A DNA stretch of 64,000 nucleotides from Hyphomicrobiales bacterium (GTDB taxonomy: Bacteria; Pseudomonadota; Alphaproteobacteria; Rhizobiales; Rhizobiaceae): NCBI GenBank assembly GCA_017305935.1, contig JAFKJU010000007.1:186001-250000 (forward strand), read 5' to 3'. How positions within the stretch are numbered: position 1 is the first letter of the stretch; each line of letters begins with the position of its first letter. Shown here one piece after another: positions 45,701 through 56,157 of this stretch. A program made the position numbers and the translations under genes. Under the pieces are notes generated by a model that saw nothing but the letters and a program-made list of their open reading frames with translations, was not told the origin of the DNA and did not search any database.

Positions 45701-46200
45701 GCTTCTTCAAGCAACTGGCGGCGGGCCTGCGGCTTCGCCTGGATCAGCTCGCCGATACGGCCCTGCCCCACCATGGAGGGCGAGCGCGCGCCGGTCGAGG
45801 CATCGGCGAACAGCAGCTGCACATCCTTGGCGCGGGCTTCCTTGCCGTTGATGCGGTAGACCGAGCCTTGCTCGCGCTCGATGCGGCGGGTCACCTGCAA
45901 TTCGTCGGCATCGTTGAAGGCGGCCGGCGCAGTGCGGTCGCTATTGTCGAGGAACAGGCCGACTTCGGCGGTGTTGCGGGCCGGGCGATTGCCGGAGCCG
46001 GAAAAGATCACGTCGTCCATGCCCGAGGCGCGCATGTTCTTGTAGGAGTTTTCCCCCATGACCCAGCGCAGGGCCTCGACGAGATTGGACTTGCCGCAGC
46101 CGTTCGGGCCGACGACGCCGGTGAGCCCCGGCTCGATGACGAATTCGGTCGGCTCGACAAAGGTCTTGAAGCCGAGCAGGCGCAGGCGATTGAATTTCAT
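42739..46200 (-). CDS. smc: Chromosome segregation protein SMC
   Basis: A 1153-aa SMC ATPase. The N-terminal Walker [21 protein letters not shown] is near residue 31; long coiled coils flank a hinge near residues 490-600; the C-terminal head has the signature [20 protein letters not shown] and Walker [15 protein letters not shown]. Complete at both ends and typical in length for alphaproteobacteria. It compacts and separates newly replicated chromosomes with ScpAB. The dsbA-like gene is upstream in the same direction, 69 bp away. A 1468-residue open frame on the opposite strand is an antisense artefact of the coiled-coil codon bias. Confidence 0.97.
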   Translation of the reverse strand: MKFNRLRLLGFKTFVEPTEFVIEPGLTGVVGPNGCGKSNLVEALRWVMGENSYKNMRASGMDDVIFSGSGNRPARNTAEVGLFLDNSDRTAPAAFNDADELQVTRRIEREQGSVYRINGKEARAKDVQLLFADASTGARSPSMVGQGRIGELIQAKPQARRQLLEEAAGISGLHSRRHEAELRLRAAETNLERLDDITSQLDSQIESLKRQARQANRFKALSADIRAREAMLLHIRWVEAKEAEGEADSGLNQATMRVAEKAQAQMEAAKQQAVASLKMPELREAEARAAAALQRLQIARAQLDEEASRALRRRDELTRRLAQLGEDIRREERLVAENAEILARLAAEEEELSELLGDAGSHADDLRAAFEEAAARLTESERAFSSLTAARAEAAAARTQIERTLRDLTDRKMRLERQAMEAAGEIATLEAKLAALPDPEEKRVVVEAAEIAVEDGQIAVESAEGDVAAARQSETLARTPVEAARARLNGLTTEARTIEKMLSAGASAGRFAAVAEQLSVERGYETALGAVLGEDLDSALDPAAPAYWTLNGDISGDPSLPAGVEPLSSHVHAPAELARRLNQIGLVSSDDAPKLMAALKPGQRLVTKDGAVFRWDGHVAGSEAPSAAALRLAQKNRLTELTAEIDEASIALEDAEGRLQAAGEAIRAAEQKLSEARDIARLAVRHLSEARDALAQADRAAGDLLRRRDVVTESASQIAGQIEDLLVQEETLRIELEDAPDLTELDLSLREAQATVAADRGAAAEARARHEGLARENEARQRRLLAIGQERVNWQVRAQGAQAQIATLREREEEAREEFALLDEAPDEFEERRYALTRELAKAEEARKSAADHLAEAETRQRDADRLATTALAELAESREQRGRIEERLVSARERRIETETRIRDSLGVAPHEAMRLTGLAPGEALPELRSVERDLDRLRMERERLGAVNLRADEEQKELSDKLTGLVAERNDIIDAIRKLRAAIQSLNREGRERLLAAFDVVNEQFQRLFTHLFGGGTAELQLIESEDPLEAGLEVLARPPGKKPQTMTLLSGGEQALTAMALIFAVFLTNPAPICVLDEVDAPLDDHNVERYCNLMDEMAASTQTRFVIITHNPITMSRMNRLFGVTMVEQGVSQLVSVDLQAAERLLDVV

Positions 46201-46269
46201 GGCGCGGCGACCCGCACTAGAAAAGCGCTCATGCGGGCGGCTCTCGCCGCCCGCAAATCGGCAGGACGA

Positions 46270-46971
46270 TCAGAGGAAACTGTCGATGAGGGCCGACATG
46301 GTTTCAACCGTCATGTCTCCAGAATAACGCTTGCCGTTGATCAGGAAGGTCGGGGTGGAATTGACGCCGAAATCCTTCGCGCCGCGCTCGCGCACGCTGT
46401 TCACATCATCCAGAAGCTTCTGGTTCGTCAAGCAGGCCTCGAAGCTCTGCTGTGTATAACCGGCCATCTTGGCCATCTGCATCAGGGCGGCGCGGCCGTC
46501 CTGGGCGGCGGCCCAGGTTTCCTGCTGCTTGAACAGCATCGAGACCATCGGGAAATATTGCAGCGCGCTGCCGAGTTCCTCCGGCTTCTGCGGATTGCAG
46601 CGGGCCAGCATGAAGGCGGCCGCCGCGCGCGGATCGAAGGGGAATTCGCGGATGATGAAACGGACCTTGCCGCTATCGACATATTTCTTCTTGATCTCGT
46701 CGAAGGTGGTGTTGTGGAAATGAGCGCAATGCGGGCAGGTCATCGACATGTATTCGACGATCTGCACCTTGGCGTCTTCCTGCCCCAGCGCCATTTCCGG
46801 CAGGGCGCCGGGCTTCAGAACGGCGGCCATATCGACATCGCCGTCCGATTGTGGCATTTCCGCCTGCTGGGCGAATGCCGGGAAGGCCGAGATGAGCGGC
46901 GCGACGATCGCCGTTGCAGCAACGCCTGCCAGGAACTGGCGTTTCGTCATGGTCATTTCGGAAAGCGGCAT
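46270..46971 (-). CDS. DsbA-family periplasmic thiol oxidoreductase
   Basis: A 233-aa protein with a signal peptide ([20 protein letters not shown] ... AFAQQ) and a thioredoxin-fold active site Cys79-Pro-His-Cys82 ([11 protein letters not shown]), the CPHC form of DsbA. The cis-Pro loop is [10 protein letters not shown]. It is probably exported and forms or shuffles disulfides. The start at 46971 is preferred to one four codons earlier. This gene lies beside smc and DUF721 in many rhizobia. Confidence 0.9.
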   Translation of the reverse strand: MPLSEMTMTKRQFLAGVAATAIVAPLISAFPAFAQQAEMPQSDGDVDMAAVLKPGALPEMALGQEDAKVQIVEYMSMTCPHCAHFHNTTFDEIKKKYVDSGKVRFIIREFPFDPRAAAAFMLARCNPQKPEELGSALQYFPMVSMLFKQQETWAAAQDGRAALMQMAKMAGYTQQSFEACLTNQKLLDDVNSVRERGAKDFGVNSTPTFLINGKRYSGDMTVETMSALIDSFL

Positions 46972-47123
46972 AGGTTCACCCAAGTTGAAGCGGCGGTTAT
47001 AGTTTCAGTCGTCGTCGATATCCCGGCGGCGAAGCGCCGACAAGCGGTCTCGCAAACCATTCCTTCAAAGAATTGTGACCGGCGCGCGACCGGACGCATG
47101 AAATTTCCGTCATGTTCGAGCAG

Positions 47124-47672
47124 TTAGCGCCGCCGGCCCGGCGTCTTCTGCAGCACGGCGGTACCGAGGCGCTCCAGCGCGGCGCGCAGGCGGTCGCCCT
47201 CGATGCCCTCGACCATGTGGGACAGGCGTTCCGCCGCCTCGCCCTTCAAGGGCGGCGGCTTGCGGTTGGCGCGGGTCACCGGCGACACCGGCTTCTGCAC
47301 GATGCGGATCTGGCGGATCGCGGGGAAGCCGAAGAAGCCGTTGATGCGGCCGATCAGCTCGCCCTGCGCATGGGTGAGGAACAGGGCGCGCGCGCCTTCG
47401 CAGGCAATGGTCAGCACGCCGGACTGGAAACCGCCGCCACGCCCGTCGCCGTCATCGCGGCGCGGCCAGGCGATCTTTTCCGGCCGGGTGCAATCGGCGA
47501 AATCGGAACCGGCGATATCCGGCCAGGAGCCGAGCAGCGCCGTGGAAATGCCGGCGCGGCGGGCAAGCACCGGGTCGATGACACCGTTTGCCAGTTCCGC
47601 AAGCTGATGCGCGCCGCGCGGGCTCTTGCGCCGCCCTGGGCTTTCGCCGGAAAATTTCCGCTCGCCGGCCAT
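47124..47672 (-). CDS. DUF721/DciA-like protein
   Basis: A 182-aa protein with the DUF721 core, LARRAGISTALLGSWPDIAG and SDFADCTRPEKIAWPRR, then VLTIACEGARALFLTHAQGE. DUF721 includes DciA, which loads the replicative helicase in bacteria lacking DnaC. The extra C-terminal Arg/Pro-rich part varies. The ATG at 47672 lies just after the stop of the GT25 gene (TGAGATGG), so the two genes are coupled. Helicase loading is inferred from the family. Confidence 0.82.
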   Translation of the reverse strand: MAGERKFSGESPGRRKSPRGAHQLAELANGVIDPVLARRAGISTALLGSWPDIAGSDFADCTRPEKIAWPRRDDGDGRGGGFQSGVLTIACEGARALFLTHAQGELIGRINGFFGFPAIRQIRIVQKPVSPVTRANRKPPPLKGEAAERLSHMVEGIEGDRLRAALERLGTAVLQKTPGRRR

Positions 47673-47673
47673 C

Positions 47674-48495
47674 TCAGCCCGCCTTTTTCGGCATGGCGCG
47701 GGCATAGCGCCGGCGCGCGAGGATTTCGCCGAGCTGGAACAGCTGCGCCGGCAGGCGGCGCCAGCGCGCCGGCTTGACCGCGCGATAATCCTCGCGCGTG
47801 CCGATCATGGTGGCGGCCCGCAGCTCGCCGAAACCGACGAGATCGGTCTCGCTGACATAGGTTTCCGCCCCTGTCTCCCAGCCGCGCTCCAGCGCGACGT
47901 CGAAGGGCAGGCTCATGACCTTCAGGGAGGACAAAAGCTTGCGGGCGCCCGCCCGCGTCACCAGATAACAGGCGGCGGAGCCTTGCGGCCCCCACAGACA
48001 GCGGCCGATGCGGTCGCCACGCGGCGTCACCGCCGCCGGCTCGAAACCATGGGCACGATGATTGACGAGTTTCAGCACATCCGCAGAAGGCAGCGTTTCC
48101 ATCATCGCCGAGGCACGCGCGATGAGATCGGGCGGCATGACGATATCGTCCTCGACGATGATCGCCGCCGGCACGCCGCTCTCGACCATGCGCGAGAGGG
48201 CGGCAAGATGGCTGCGGTAACAGCCGTATTCGCCGGGCAGCAGGCCCCGGCCGGTGCGGCGGGCAAACAAGGCCGCGTCGACATCCACCCATTGCGCGGG
48301 CGGCACCGCCTTGCCGTCGACGCCGCTGATACGCTCGATGGAAAGGCCGCTTTCGGCGGCATTGCGGGCGATTTCGGCCATGCGGTCGCCGGCGCGGTCG
48401 AGGTTGATGACGAGGATCGGCAGACGAGGCGCGAGCGCTTCCTCCGGCCCTTGCGGCCGGGCGGACAGGGGCTCACTTGACTCGTTCACCATCAT
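47674..48495 (-). CDS. Family 25 glycosyltransferase
   Basis: A 273-aa GT25-type enzyme: LPILVINLDRAGDRMAEIAR at the start of the fold, LLPGEYGCYRSHLAALSRMV and AIIVEDDIVMP with the metal-binding Glu-Asp-Asp, then SAACYLVTRAGARKLLSSL. Such enzymes usually add galactose or other sugars to lipopolysaccharide. A start at 48495 or three nucleotides later is possible. Divergent from mutY, with the two starts only about 33 bp apart. Confidence 0.85.
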   Translation of the reverse strand: MMVNESSEPLSARPQGPEEALAPRLPILVINLDRAGDRMAEIARNAAESGLSIERISGVDGKAVPPAQWVDVDAALFARRTGRGLLPGEYGCYRSHLAALSRMVESGVPAAIIVEDDIVMPPDLIARASAMMETLPSADVLKLVNHRAHGFEPAAVTPRGDRIGRCLWGPQGSAACYLVTRAGARKLLSSLKVMSLPFDVALERGWETGAETYVSETDLVGFGELRAATMIGTREDYRAVKPARWRRLPAQLFQLGEILARRRYARAMPKKAG

Positions 48496-48528
48496 TCTCT
48501 TTTCTCGGCCCCGATGCAGACTCATCCG

Positions 48529-49617
48529 ATGCCCATATCACAAAAGCCCGACCTCGCAAAGAAACTCATCTTCTGGTATGACCGGCACCACCGGGAGTTG
48601 CCGTGGCGGGTCTCGCCGGCGATGGCTGCGAAGGGCGTTCGCCCCGAACCCTATCACATCTGGCTGTCGGAGGTGATGCTGCAGCAGACCACCGTGCAGG
48701 CGGTCAAACCCTATTTCGAAAAATTCCTGGCGCTGTGGCCGAAGGTCACCGATCTGGCGGAGGCGCCCTCCGAGCAGGTGATGGCCGCCTGGGCGGGGCT
48801 GGGTTATTACGCCCGCGCCCGCAACCTGAAGAAATGCGCCGAAGCCGTCGCCCGCGAGCATGGCGGACGCTTTCCGCAAACCCAGGAAGGGCTGCTCGCC
48901 CTCCCCGGCATCGGCGACTATACCTCGGCGGCGGTCGCGGCCATCGCCTTCGACCAGCCGGCCCCGGTCATGGACGGCAATGTCGAGCGTGTCGTCTCGC
49001 GCCTCTTCGCCATCGAGGAGGCGCTGCCGGCGGCAAAACCGCTGTTCAAATCCTATGTCGCTGCGCTGACGCCCAAGGATCGGCCCGGCGATTTCGCGCA
49101 GGCGATGATGGATCTCGGCGCGACGATCTGCACGCCGAAGCGGCCGGCCTGCGCGCTCTGTCCCTTCCGCGAGGACTGTTCGGCACTGGCCGGGCACGAT
49201 CCCGAGCATTTTCCGGTGAAAGCCGCCAAGAAGGAGAAGCCGGTGCGGGTGGGCGCGGCCTTCGTCGCCGTTTCGCCGGATGGAGCGGTCTTCCTGCGCC
49301 GCCGGCCGGAAAGCGGGCTGCTCGGCGGCATGACGGAAATTCCCACTTCCACCTGGACGGCGCGCATCGACGGCGATGCGACAGAGGCCGCCGCCCCCTT
49401 CCCCGCCGACTGGCGGCACCGGGGCGTCGTCACCCATGTCTTCACCCATTTCGAGCTGCGGCTTTCCGTCTTCGAGGCCGAAACGCCGCGCCTCGAACGG
49501 CCGGACGGCTGGTGGCAGGCGATTGCGGCGCTTGGGGACGAGGCATTGCCAACCGTGATGAAAAAGGCGATAGCCCAAGCGCTTCCGGATACCTTTAAAC
49601 CGGGGCGAAAGGGATAG
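48529..49617 (+). CDS. mutY: A/G-specific adenine glycosylase
   Basis: A 362-aa DNA repair glycosylase removing adenine opposite 8-oxoguanine. ELPWR and WLSEVMLQQTTVQAV carry the catalytic Glu, LPGIGDYTSAAVAAIAF is the helix-hairpin-helix, PVMDGNVERV has the catalytic Asp, and CTPKRPACALCPFREDC binds the [4Fe-4S] cluster. The C-terminal NUDIX-like domain (AFVAVSPDGAVFLRRRPESG) recognises 8-oxoG. The start at 48529 is chosen for MPISQKPDL; an ATG five codons earlier is possible. The next gene begins 4 bp after the stop. Confidence 0.96.
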   Translation: MPISQKPDLAKKLIFWYDRHHRELPWRVSPAMAAKGVRPEPYHIWLSEVMLQQTTVQAVKPYFEKFLALWPKVTDLAEAPSEQVMAAWAGLGYYARARNLKKCAEAVAREHGGRFPQTQEGLLALPGIGDYTSAAVAAIAFDQPAPVMDGNVERVVSRLFAIEEALPAAKPLFKSYVAALTPKDRPGDFAQAMMDLGATICTPKRPACALCPFREDCSALAGHDPEHFPVKAAKKEKPVRVGAAFVAVSPDGAVFLRRRPESGLLGGMTEIPTSTWTARIDGDATEAAAPFPADWRHRGVVTHVFTHFELRLSVFEAETPRLERPDGWWQAIAALGDEALPTVMKKAIAQALPDTFKPGRKG

Positions 49618-49620
49618 ACC

Positions 49621-50232
49621 ATGGCCATCCGCCACATCGTGTTCGACATCGGCAAGGTGCTCATCCATTACGATCCGCACCTGCCCTATCGCCGGCTGAT
49701 CCCCGACGAGGCGGAGCGGGCGTGGTTCTTCACCCATGTCTGCAGCCATGACTGGAACCTGGAGCAGGATCGCGGCCGCGACTGGCGCGAGGCCGAGGCG
49801 CTGCTGATCGAAGCCCATCCCGACCATGCCGAGAATATCCGCGCTTTCCGCCGCCACTGGCGCGAAATGGTGCCGCATCCGATCGACGGAACGGTGGCGC
49901 TGTTCGAGGGCCTGATCGATGCCGGGCACGACGTGACCATGCTGACCAATTTCGCCGCCGACACGTTTTCCGAGGCGCGGGAGATGTTTCCGTTCCTCAA
50001 CCGGCCGCGCGGCGTCACCGTTTCGGGCGAGATCGGGCTGATCAAGCCGGACAAGGCGATCTATGACAGGCACGCCGGGGATTTCGGGCTCGACCCGGCC
50101 GCGACCGTGTTCATCGACGACACGCTTGTTAATGTCGAGGGCGCGACGGCCGCCGGCTGGGCGGAAGCCCTGCATTTCACCGGACCGGAAAAATTGCGCG
50201 GCGATCTTCAGGCGCTCGGCCTGATCAGCTAA
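49621..50232 (+). CDS. HAD-superfamily phosphatase (YihX-like)
   Basis: A 203-aa HAD-IA hydrolase. Motif I is IVFDIGKVLIHYDP (the nucleophile Asp, then a Gly in place of the usual second Asp, as in YihX-type members), motif II is MLTNFAADTF, motif III Lys is in LIKPDKAIYD and motif IV is VFIDDTLVNVEGA. Close spacing with mutY (3 bp) suggests one transcript. Substrate likely a sugar phosphate; not determined. Confidence 0.85.
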   Translation: MAIRHIVFDIGKVLIHYDPHLPYRRLIPDEAERAWFFTHVCSHDWNLEQDRGRDWREAEALLIEAHPDHAENIRAFRRHWREMVPHPIDGTVALFEGLIDAGHDVTMLTNFAADTFSEAREMFPFLNRPRGVTVSGEIGLIKPDKAIYDRHAGDFGLDPAATVFIDDTLVNVEGATAAGWAEALHFTGPEKLRGDLQALGLIS

Positions 50233-50248
50233 TCCGGCACTTCTTTTC

Positions 50249-50292
50249 GCATTTCCGGACGGAAAACCGGTGTCCACTTTTCCTGGAAATGC
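50249..50292. repeat. 44-bp rhizobial-type intergenic palindrome
   Basis: GCATTTCC...GGAAATGC with inner CGGACGGAAAACCG and CACTTTTCCT segments. It matches the copy at 55394-55437 at 40 of 44 positions. It lies between convergent genes, right beside the stop of the O-GlcNAc-transferase-like gene, so it may also form the transcript-ending structure. Such repeats are abundant in Rhizobiaceae genomes. Confidence 0.85.
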
Positions 50293-52143
50293 TTACTGCG
50301 GCCGGTAGAGACGCTCGAAATGCGACTCGATGGCCCGCGTCGTGCCCACCGTATCGAACAGCGATGCGGTGACGCGGGCGTCGAGAAGGTGCTGGCGCAG
50401 GCGAGCCAGGCGGGCCCCATCCTGCGCCAGTTCGACCGCCAGGCGGCCGAAACCGTTGATATCGTTTGCCACAAGCTCCGGCAGGCCGACGGCGGAAAGC
50501 AGGCTTTCGCTGACGCGGCCGGCAAAGCTCGTGCCCTTCCAGGTGAGAACCGGCACGCCGGCCCACAGGGCATCCGAAGTGGTGGTGTGGCCGTTATAGG
50601 GCGCGGTATCCAGCGCGATATCGGCCTCGGCGAGACGCGCCAGATGCGCATCCAGCGGCAGTTTTTCGGCAAAGACCAGCCGCTCGGCTTCGATGCCGGC
50701 CGCCTGCGCCGCCTTGCGCAGGTTATCGCGCACCGCCGGCTTCTGGTCGGCCAGCCACAGGGCCGCGCCCGGCACGTCCTTCAGGATACCCATCCAGGCG
50801 GCGAAGACGTCGGCGCGGATTTTCTGGGCCTGATGGAAGGCGGAAAACACGATCGCATCGGCCGGCAGGCCATGATCGGCGCGATTGCCCGAACGGGCGA
50901 CGGGCGCACGGCTGTTGTCGTTGCATTGATAGGCGAAGGGCAGTCGCAGCAGGGTTTCGGCGTAATGCGGCGCGCTCGCCTCCGGCGTCACCGTGGCGTC
51001 CGTCAGGGCATAGTCGATGCCGACGCCGGCAACGCTGCCGGGGAAACCGAGATAGGTGACCTGAACGGGCGCGGGCCGGCGGCAGAAGATGCCGAGCCGA
51101 TTGCCCTGCGTGAACCCCTTGAGATCGACCAGCACGTCGATCCCGGCCGCCGAGATCGCGGCGGCGGCGGCCCCGTCGTCGAGGCCGAGGATATCGACGT
51201 AATGTTCGACCGCGTTCAGGAACCGCTCGCGCATGGCGCCCTGGCGATTGCCCGCGGCGGTGTGGCAGAAGCCGAAGACCTCGAACCGGTCGCGGTCATG
51301 GGCTTCGAGCACACCGGCGAACAGGGCCATGGTGGCGTGATCGAAGAAATCGCAGGAGACGTAACCGACGCGAATACGCCGCCCTTCCGTTCCGGCCAGC
51401 GGCGGCCGTACGGGATTGACCGGCGGGAACATGACCTCGGCGGTGCGCCGCGCCGTTTTGGCATGGTAAGCCTCATCGCCGGACCAGGTCAGCGCCCGGA
51501 AGGCGTTTTCGCGGGTATCGGCCTTGTCGCCCTCAGCGGCATAGGCCGCTTCGAGTTTCGCCTGCATGGCCTCGGCGACCGGAAAATCGCAGAGATTGGC
51601 GGCGCACCAGAACAGTTCGCTGACGGCCAGCCGTTCGTCGGGTTTCGCGGCTTGCGCCTTTTGCAGCAGGGGATAGGCGATCTCGTGCATATCCATGCCG
51701 GAGAGCACGATGCCGGCATTCAGCCAGTTATCGAAATCCGTGCCGATCTTTGCCAGTTTCGCGGCGAAGGGCAGCGCTTCGCTGTAGCGGCCAGCCTCAC
51801 GCAGCAGGGCGCAGATGCTGTGATTGACGTCGCGGTCGTCCGGCATCGCGCCGTGCAGGGAGACCAGCGCCGAAAGGGCGCCGTCGCTGCGGCCGACGGA
51901 AAGATAATGCTGGGCGGCGCGGAAGGCGACTTCGCGCTTCAGGTTCGGCGTCAGCGGAATGACCGACGCAAAGGTGCGGGCGGCCTCTTCGAGGTCGCCC
52001 TGCTGCTCGTGGATCGTGGCGAGCAGGATATGGGCCTCCGGGTTGCGCCGGTCCTCGCGGATCGCACGGCCGAGCGTCGCCTGGGCGATCTTCAGATCGC
52101 CGCGATGGAACTGGCGCTTGGCTTTTTCCAGCAGTCCGGACAT
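50293..52143 (-). CDS. TPR protein with O-GlcNAc-transferase-like (SPINDLY) domain
   Basis: A 616-aa protein. The N-terminal about 200 residues contain tetratricopeptide-like helices (LKIAQATLGRAIREDRRNPE, AHILLATIHEQQGDLEEAAR). The C-terminal part, RIRVGYVSCDFFDHATMALF, GIDVLVDLKGFTQGNRLGIF and PYNGHTTTSDALWAGVPVLT, is the GT41-type catalytic region. In bacteria such proteins glycosylate proteins or surface structures. The ATG at 52143 has AAGGGA 7 nt upstream; an ATG two codons earlier is too close to that site. Confidence 0.87.
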   Translation of the reverse strand: MSGLLEKAKRQFHRGDLKIAQATLGRAIREDRRNPEAHILLATIHEQQGDLEEAARTFASVIPLTPNLKREVAFRAAQHYLSVGRSDGALSALVSLHGAMPDDRDVNHSICALLREAGRYSEALPFAAKLAKIGTDFDNWLNAGIVLSGMDMHEIAYPLLQKAQAAKPDERLAVSELFWCAANLCDFPVAEAMQAKLEAAYAAEGDKADTRENAFRALTWSGDEAYHAKTARRTAEVMFPPVNPVRPPLAGTEGRRIRVGYVSCDFFDHATMALFAGVLEAHDRDRFEVFGFCHTAAGNRQGAMRERFLNAVEHYVDILGLDDGAAAAAISAAGIDVLVDLKGFTQGNRLGIFCRRPAPVQVTYLGFPGSVAGVGIDYALTDATVTPEASAPHYAETLLRLPFAYQCNDNSRAPVARSGNRADHGLPADAIVFSAFHQAQKIRADVFAAWMGILKDVPGAALWLADQKPAVRDNLRKAAQAAGIEAERLVFAEKLPLDAHLARLAEADIALDTAPYNGHTTTSDALWAGVPVLTWKGTSFAGRVSESLLSAVGLPELVANDINGFGRLAVELAQDGARLARLRQHLLDARVTASLFDTVGTTRAIESHFERLYRPQ

Positions 52144-52330
52144 GGGCATTTCCCTTGGGGTCTTCTGGAGCGAGATCCCTAAGGGCGCTGTCTTGTCCCA
52201 GGCTGGAACGGGCAAAAGTTAACAAAGAGAAGGCGCCCAAGGCTTCTCTTCCTTGGGCGCCATGCGACACGACCGGGACTGAAGGTACGAAAACCGGCCG
52301 CGCCGTAGCTGGCTCCAGCCTTGGCGAGGA

Positions 52331-53509
<1,179 letters not shown>

Positions 53510-53513
53510 TTAT

Positions 53514-53533
53514 GGTTACCGAACTTGGTTACC
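53514..53533. promoter_or_regulatory. Direct repeat GGTTACC upstream of ccrM
   Basis: GGTTACC occurs at 53514-53520 and 53527-53533, 13 bp apart, 53-72 bp before the ccrM start. The spacing of just over one helical turn suits a dimeric regulator. It resembles but does not match the TTAACC half-site of CtrA. No GANTC site is seen between this repeat and the gene. Confidence 0.4.
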
Positions 53534-53642
53534 AAACCCTGAAGGCCGCCCGGCCGCGCAAAAGAAATTTGACCCGTTCCGGCGCCGTTGCCTGAACCTG
53601 CCTGATATGAGACTGTTCGCGCGACAACCGGAGAGTTCGCAA

Positions 53643-55310
53643 ATGCGCCTTGTCACCCTCATCGCATTCGTTCTTGCATGGCTTACGGCCCCCGTCCTGG
53701 CGATCCCGGTCCGGGCGGCCGAGCAATCGATGATCATCCTCGACGCCTCCGGCTCGATGTGGGCGAAGATCAGCGGCAAGACCAAGATCGCGATTGCCCG
53801 CGAAACCCTCTCCACCGTGCTGAAAAGCGTGCCGCAGACCACGGCGCTCGGGCTGATGGTCTATGGCCACCGCGAAAAGGGCTCCTGCGCCGATATCGAG
53901 CTGGCGATCCCGCCGGCGGTCGGCACCGAGGCGGCGATCGCGAAATTCGTCAACGGCGTCAATCCCAAGGGCAAGACGCCGCTGGCGGCCTCGGTGCGCG
54001 CGGCGGCCGAGGCGCTGAAATATACCGAGGACAAGGCGACCATCATCCTGATCACCGACGGGCTGGAGACCTGCGATGCCGATCCTTGCGCGCTGGCGAC
54101 CGAGCTGAAGCAGCAGGGCGTCGATTTCACGGTCCACGTCGTCGGCTTCGGGCTGACGCAGGAGGAAGGCAAGCAGGTCGCCTGCCTTGCCGAGAATACC
54201 GGCGGCCATTATTTCCCGGCGGCGGATGCCGACGAACTGTCCAAGGCGCTTGCCGCAACGGTCTCGGCCCCGCCGGCGCCCGAGCCGGCAAAACCCTCCC
54301 CGGCGGAGGAAAAGCCCGAGAAGAACGTCGTCGCCGAGGCATTCTTGAGCGAAGGCGGTCCGTCGCTGGCCGATAACAGCGCCGTCTATTGGGAGATCTT
54401 CAAGGCCGGCAGCGGCGACGAACCGGAAGGCGATCACGTCGATTTCCTCTATAACGGCAAATTCGCCCTCCATCTGCCGGCCGGCCGCTATGTGGCCACC
54501 GCCAAGCTGGATAGCTGGATCGAGCGCCAGGTCGCCTTCGACGTCACCGACACCGCGGTCGCCACTCCGAAAGTGGTGTTCGACGCCGGCCATGTCGAGC
54601 TGACGCCGAAACGTGAGGCGGGCGGCCCGGATGCCGGCAGCGATGCGGCGCTGGCGCTTGATTTCGGCTCTTACCAGACGACCTATTACGGCCCGTCGAA
54701 ATTCTATGCGCCGGCCGGTTCGTTCAAGGTCAAGGGCTCGCTCGGCAGCGCCAGCGTCGAGCAGGAGATCGCCGTCGAGGCCGGCAAGGAGGTCAAGGCG
54801 GATATCGTCATCGCCGCCGGCGTCATCAACAACAAGGCGATCTATACCGAGAAGGGCCCGGAGGTGGATTCCTCCAACGTCTTCTTCCAGGTGCTGTCGA
54901 GGAACGCCGACATCAACGGCGAGCGCAAGCGTTTCGGCTATACCTACGGCACCGGCACCAAGCTCGACGTGCCCGCCGGCGATTACCTGCTGAGCGCCCA
55001 GCTCGGCTCGACCACGGTCGAGACCCCCTTCAGCATCAAGGGTGGCGAAGGCAAGGACGTCATCGTCAATCTCGATGCCGGCGTGCTCGCCATCAAGGCG
55101 CCGGGGGCGGAGAAGATCACGGTGCTTTCAGCCACGAAGGATATCCAGGGCAATCGCAAGGAGCTTTCCTATGCCTTTGCCGAGGAGCATAGCGATACGC
55201 TGCATCCCGGCGATTATCTGGTGCAGGTCACCTTCAAGGGCGATGTCGCCACCAAGGAGATGCCGGCCAGCGTCAAGGCGGGCGAGCGCAGCGAGGTCAC
55301 CGTGCAATAG
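53643..55310 (+). CDS. Periplasmic VWA-domain protein
   Basis: A 555-aa protein with a signal peptide (LVTLIAFVLAWLTAPVLA) and a von Willebrand factor A domain with MIDAS motif DASGS at residues 35-39 (IILDASGSMWAKISGKTKIA) and IILITDGLETCDADPC. After a Pro/Glu-rich linker (about residue 213) come three beta-rich repeats of about 95 residues, each with a GRYVATAKL/GDYLLSAQL/GDYLVQVTF-like strand. Exported and probably involved in envelope assembly or protein contacts; no enzymatic partner is nearby. The start at 53643 is preferred because the signal peptide begins there. Confidence 0.85.
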   Translation: MRLVTLIAFVLAWLTAPVLAIPVRAAEQSMIILDASGSMWAKISGKTKIAIARETLSTVLKSVPQTTALGLMVYGHREKGSCADIELAIPPAVGTEAAIAKFVNGVNPKGKTPLAASVRAAAEALKYTEDKATIILITDGLETCDADPCALATELKQQGVDFTVHVVGFGLTQEEGKQVACLAENTGGHYFPAADADELSKALAATVSAPPAPEPAKPSPAEEKPEKNVVAEAFLSEGGPSLADNSAVYWEIFKAGSGDEPEGDHVDFLYNGKFALHLPAGRYVATAKLDSWIERQVAFDVTDTAVATPKVVFDAGHVELTPKREAGGPDAGSDAALALDFGSYQTTYYGPSKFYAPAGSFKVKGSLGSASVEQEIAVEAGKEVKADIVIAAGVINNKAIYTEKGPEVDSSNVFFQVLSRNADINGERKRFGYTYGTGTKLDVPAGDYLLSAQLGSTTVETPFSIKGGEGKDVIVNLDAGVLAIKAPGAEKITVLSATKDIQGNRKELSYAFAEEHSDTLHPGDYLVQVTFKGDVATKEMPASVKAGERSEVTVQ

Positions 55311-55393
55311 CATCCGCGACATGGGAGCCATGCTGCGCTGAGTGTTGAGATCGGGGCCGCCATCGTGTAAGCCGCGCTATCTTTTGTCCTGTC

Positions 55394-55437
55394 GCATTTC
55401 CGGACGGAAAACCGCTTCGCACTTTTCCTGGAAATGC
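55394..55437. repeat. 44-bp rhizobial-type intergenic palindrome
   Basis: A second copy of the repeat seen at 50249-50292 (40 of 44 positions identical; the four differences lie in a 5-bp block in the middle). It sits 30 bp before the HAD gene start. Confidence 0.85.
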
Positions 55438-55466
55438 GCCTGTTTTTCACGATCAAAGGCGCGCCC

Positions 55467-56153
55467 ATGTCCTTCGACCTCCTGCTCTTCGATTGCGACG
55501 GCGTGCTCGTCGATTCGGAAATCATCGCCGCCAAGGTGGAATCGGCATTGCTCACGGAAGCAGGCTATCCGATCGGCGTCGAGGAAATGTGCGAGCGCTT
55601 CGCCGGCATGACCTGGCGCGACATCCTGTTCACCGTCGAGAAGGAGGCGGATATCCCGCTGCCGGCCTCGCTGCTCGACAAATCGGAGAAGCTGCTCGAC
55701 GCCAAGCTCGGCCGCGAGGTGAAGATCGTCGAGGGCGTGAAATTCGCGCTGGCGCGGCTGACGCAGCCGCGCGCCATCTGCTCGAATTCCTCCTCGCACC
55801 GGCTGGACGCCATGCTCGGCAAGGTCGGTCTGCGGGAGTATTTTTCGCCGCATATCTATTCGGCCAAGGATCTGGGGCCGGATCGCGGCAAGCCGCGCCC
55901 GGATATCTACCTGCACGGCCTCCAGCAGATGGGCGGCAAGCCCGAACGCACGCTGGTCATCGAGGATTCGGTGCATGGCGTGCATGCGGCCCGCGCCGCC
56001 GGCCTGCGTGTCGTCGGCTTCACCGGCGGCAGCCACACCTACCCCACCCATGCCGACCGGCTGACCGATGCCGGCGCGGAGACGGTGATTTCGCGGATGG
56101 TGGACCTGCCGGCGACCGTCGCCGCCATGTCGGAATGGTCCGGCGCCTTCTGA
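55467..56153 (+). CDS. HAD-superfamily phosphatase (beta-phosphoglucomutase/YieH-like)
   Basis: A 228-aa HAD-IA enzyme. Motif I LLLFDCDGVLVDSEIIAAK has Asp-x-Asp-Gly-Val, motif II is AICSNSSSHRLDAMLG, motif III Lys is in GKPRPDIYLHGL and motif IV is TLVIEDSVHGVHAARAAGL. The cap domain is helical. Most like sugar-phosphate phosphatases such as YieH; substrate not established. The ATG at 55467 is used since conserved sequence begins MSFDLLLFD; upstream in-frame sequence overlaps the palindromic repeat. Confidence 0.88.
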   Translation: MSFDLLLFDCDGVLVDSEIIAAKVESALLTEAGYPIGVEEMCERFAGMTWRDILFTVEKEADIPLPASLLDKSEKLLDAKLGREVKIVEGVKFALARLTQPRAICSNSSSHRLDAMLGKVGLREYFSPHIYSAKDLGPDRGKPRPDIYLHGLQQMGGKPERTLVIEDSVHGVHAARAAGLRVVGFTGGSHTYPTHADRLTDAGAETVISRMVDLPATVAAMSEWSGAF

Positions 56154-56157
56154 TTTT

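Noticed and set aside
42721-47127. 1468-residue open frame on the forward strand
   Set aside because: It is antisense to smc and dsbA; the reverse-strand proteins carry all family motifs. The long opening is due to high GC and coiled-coil codon use.
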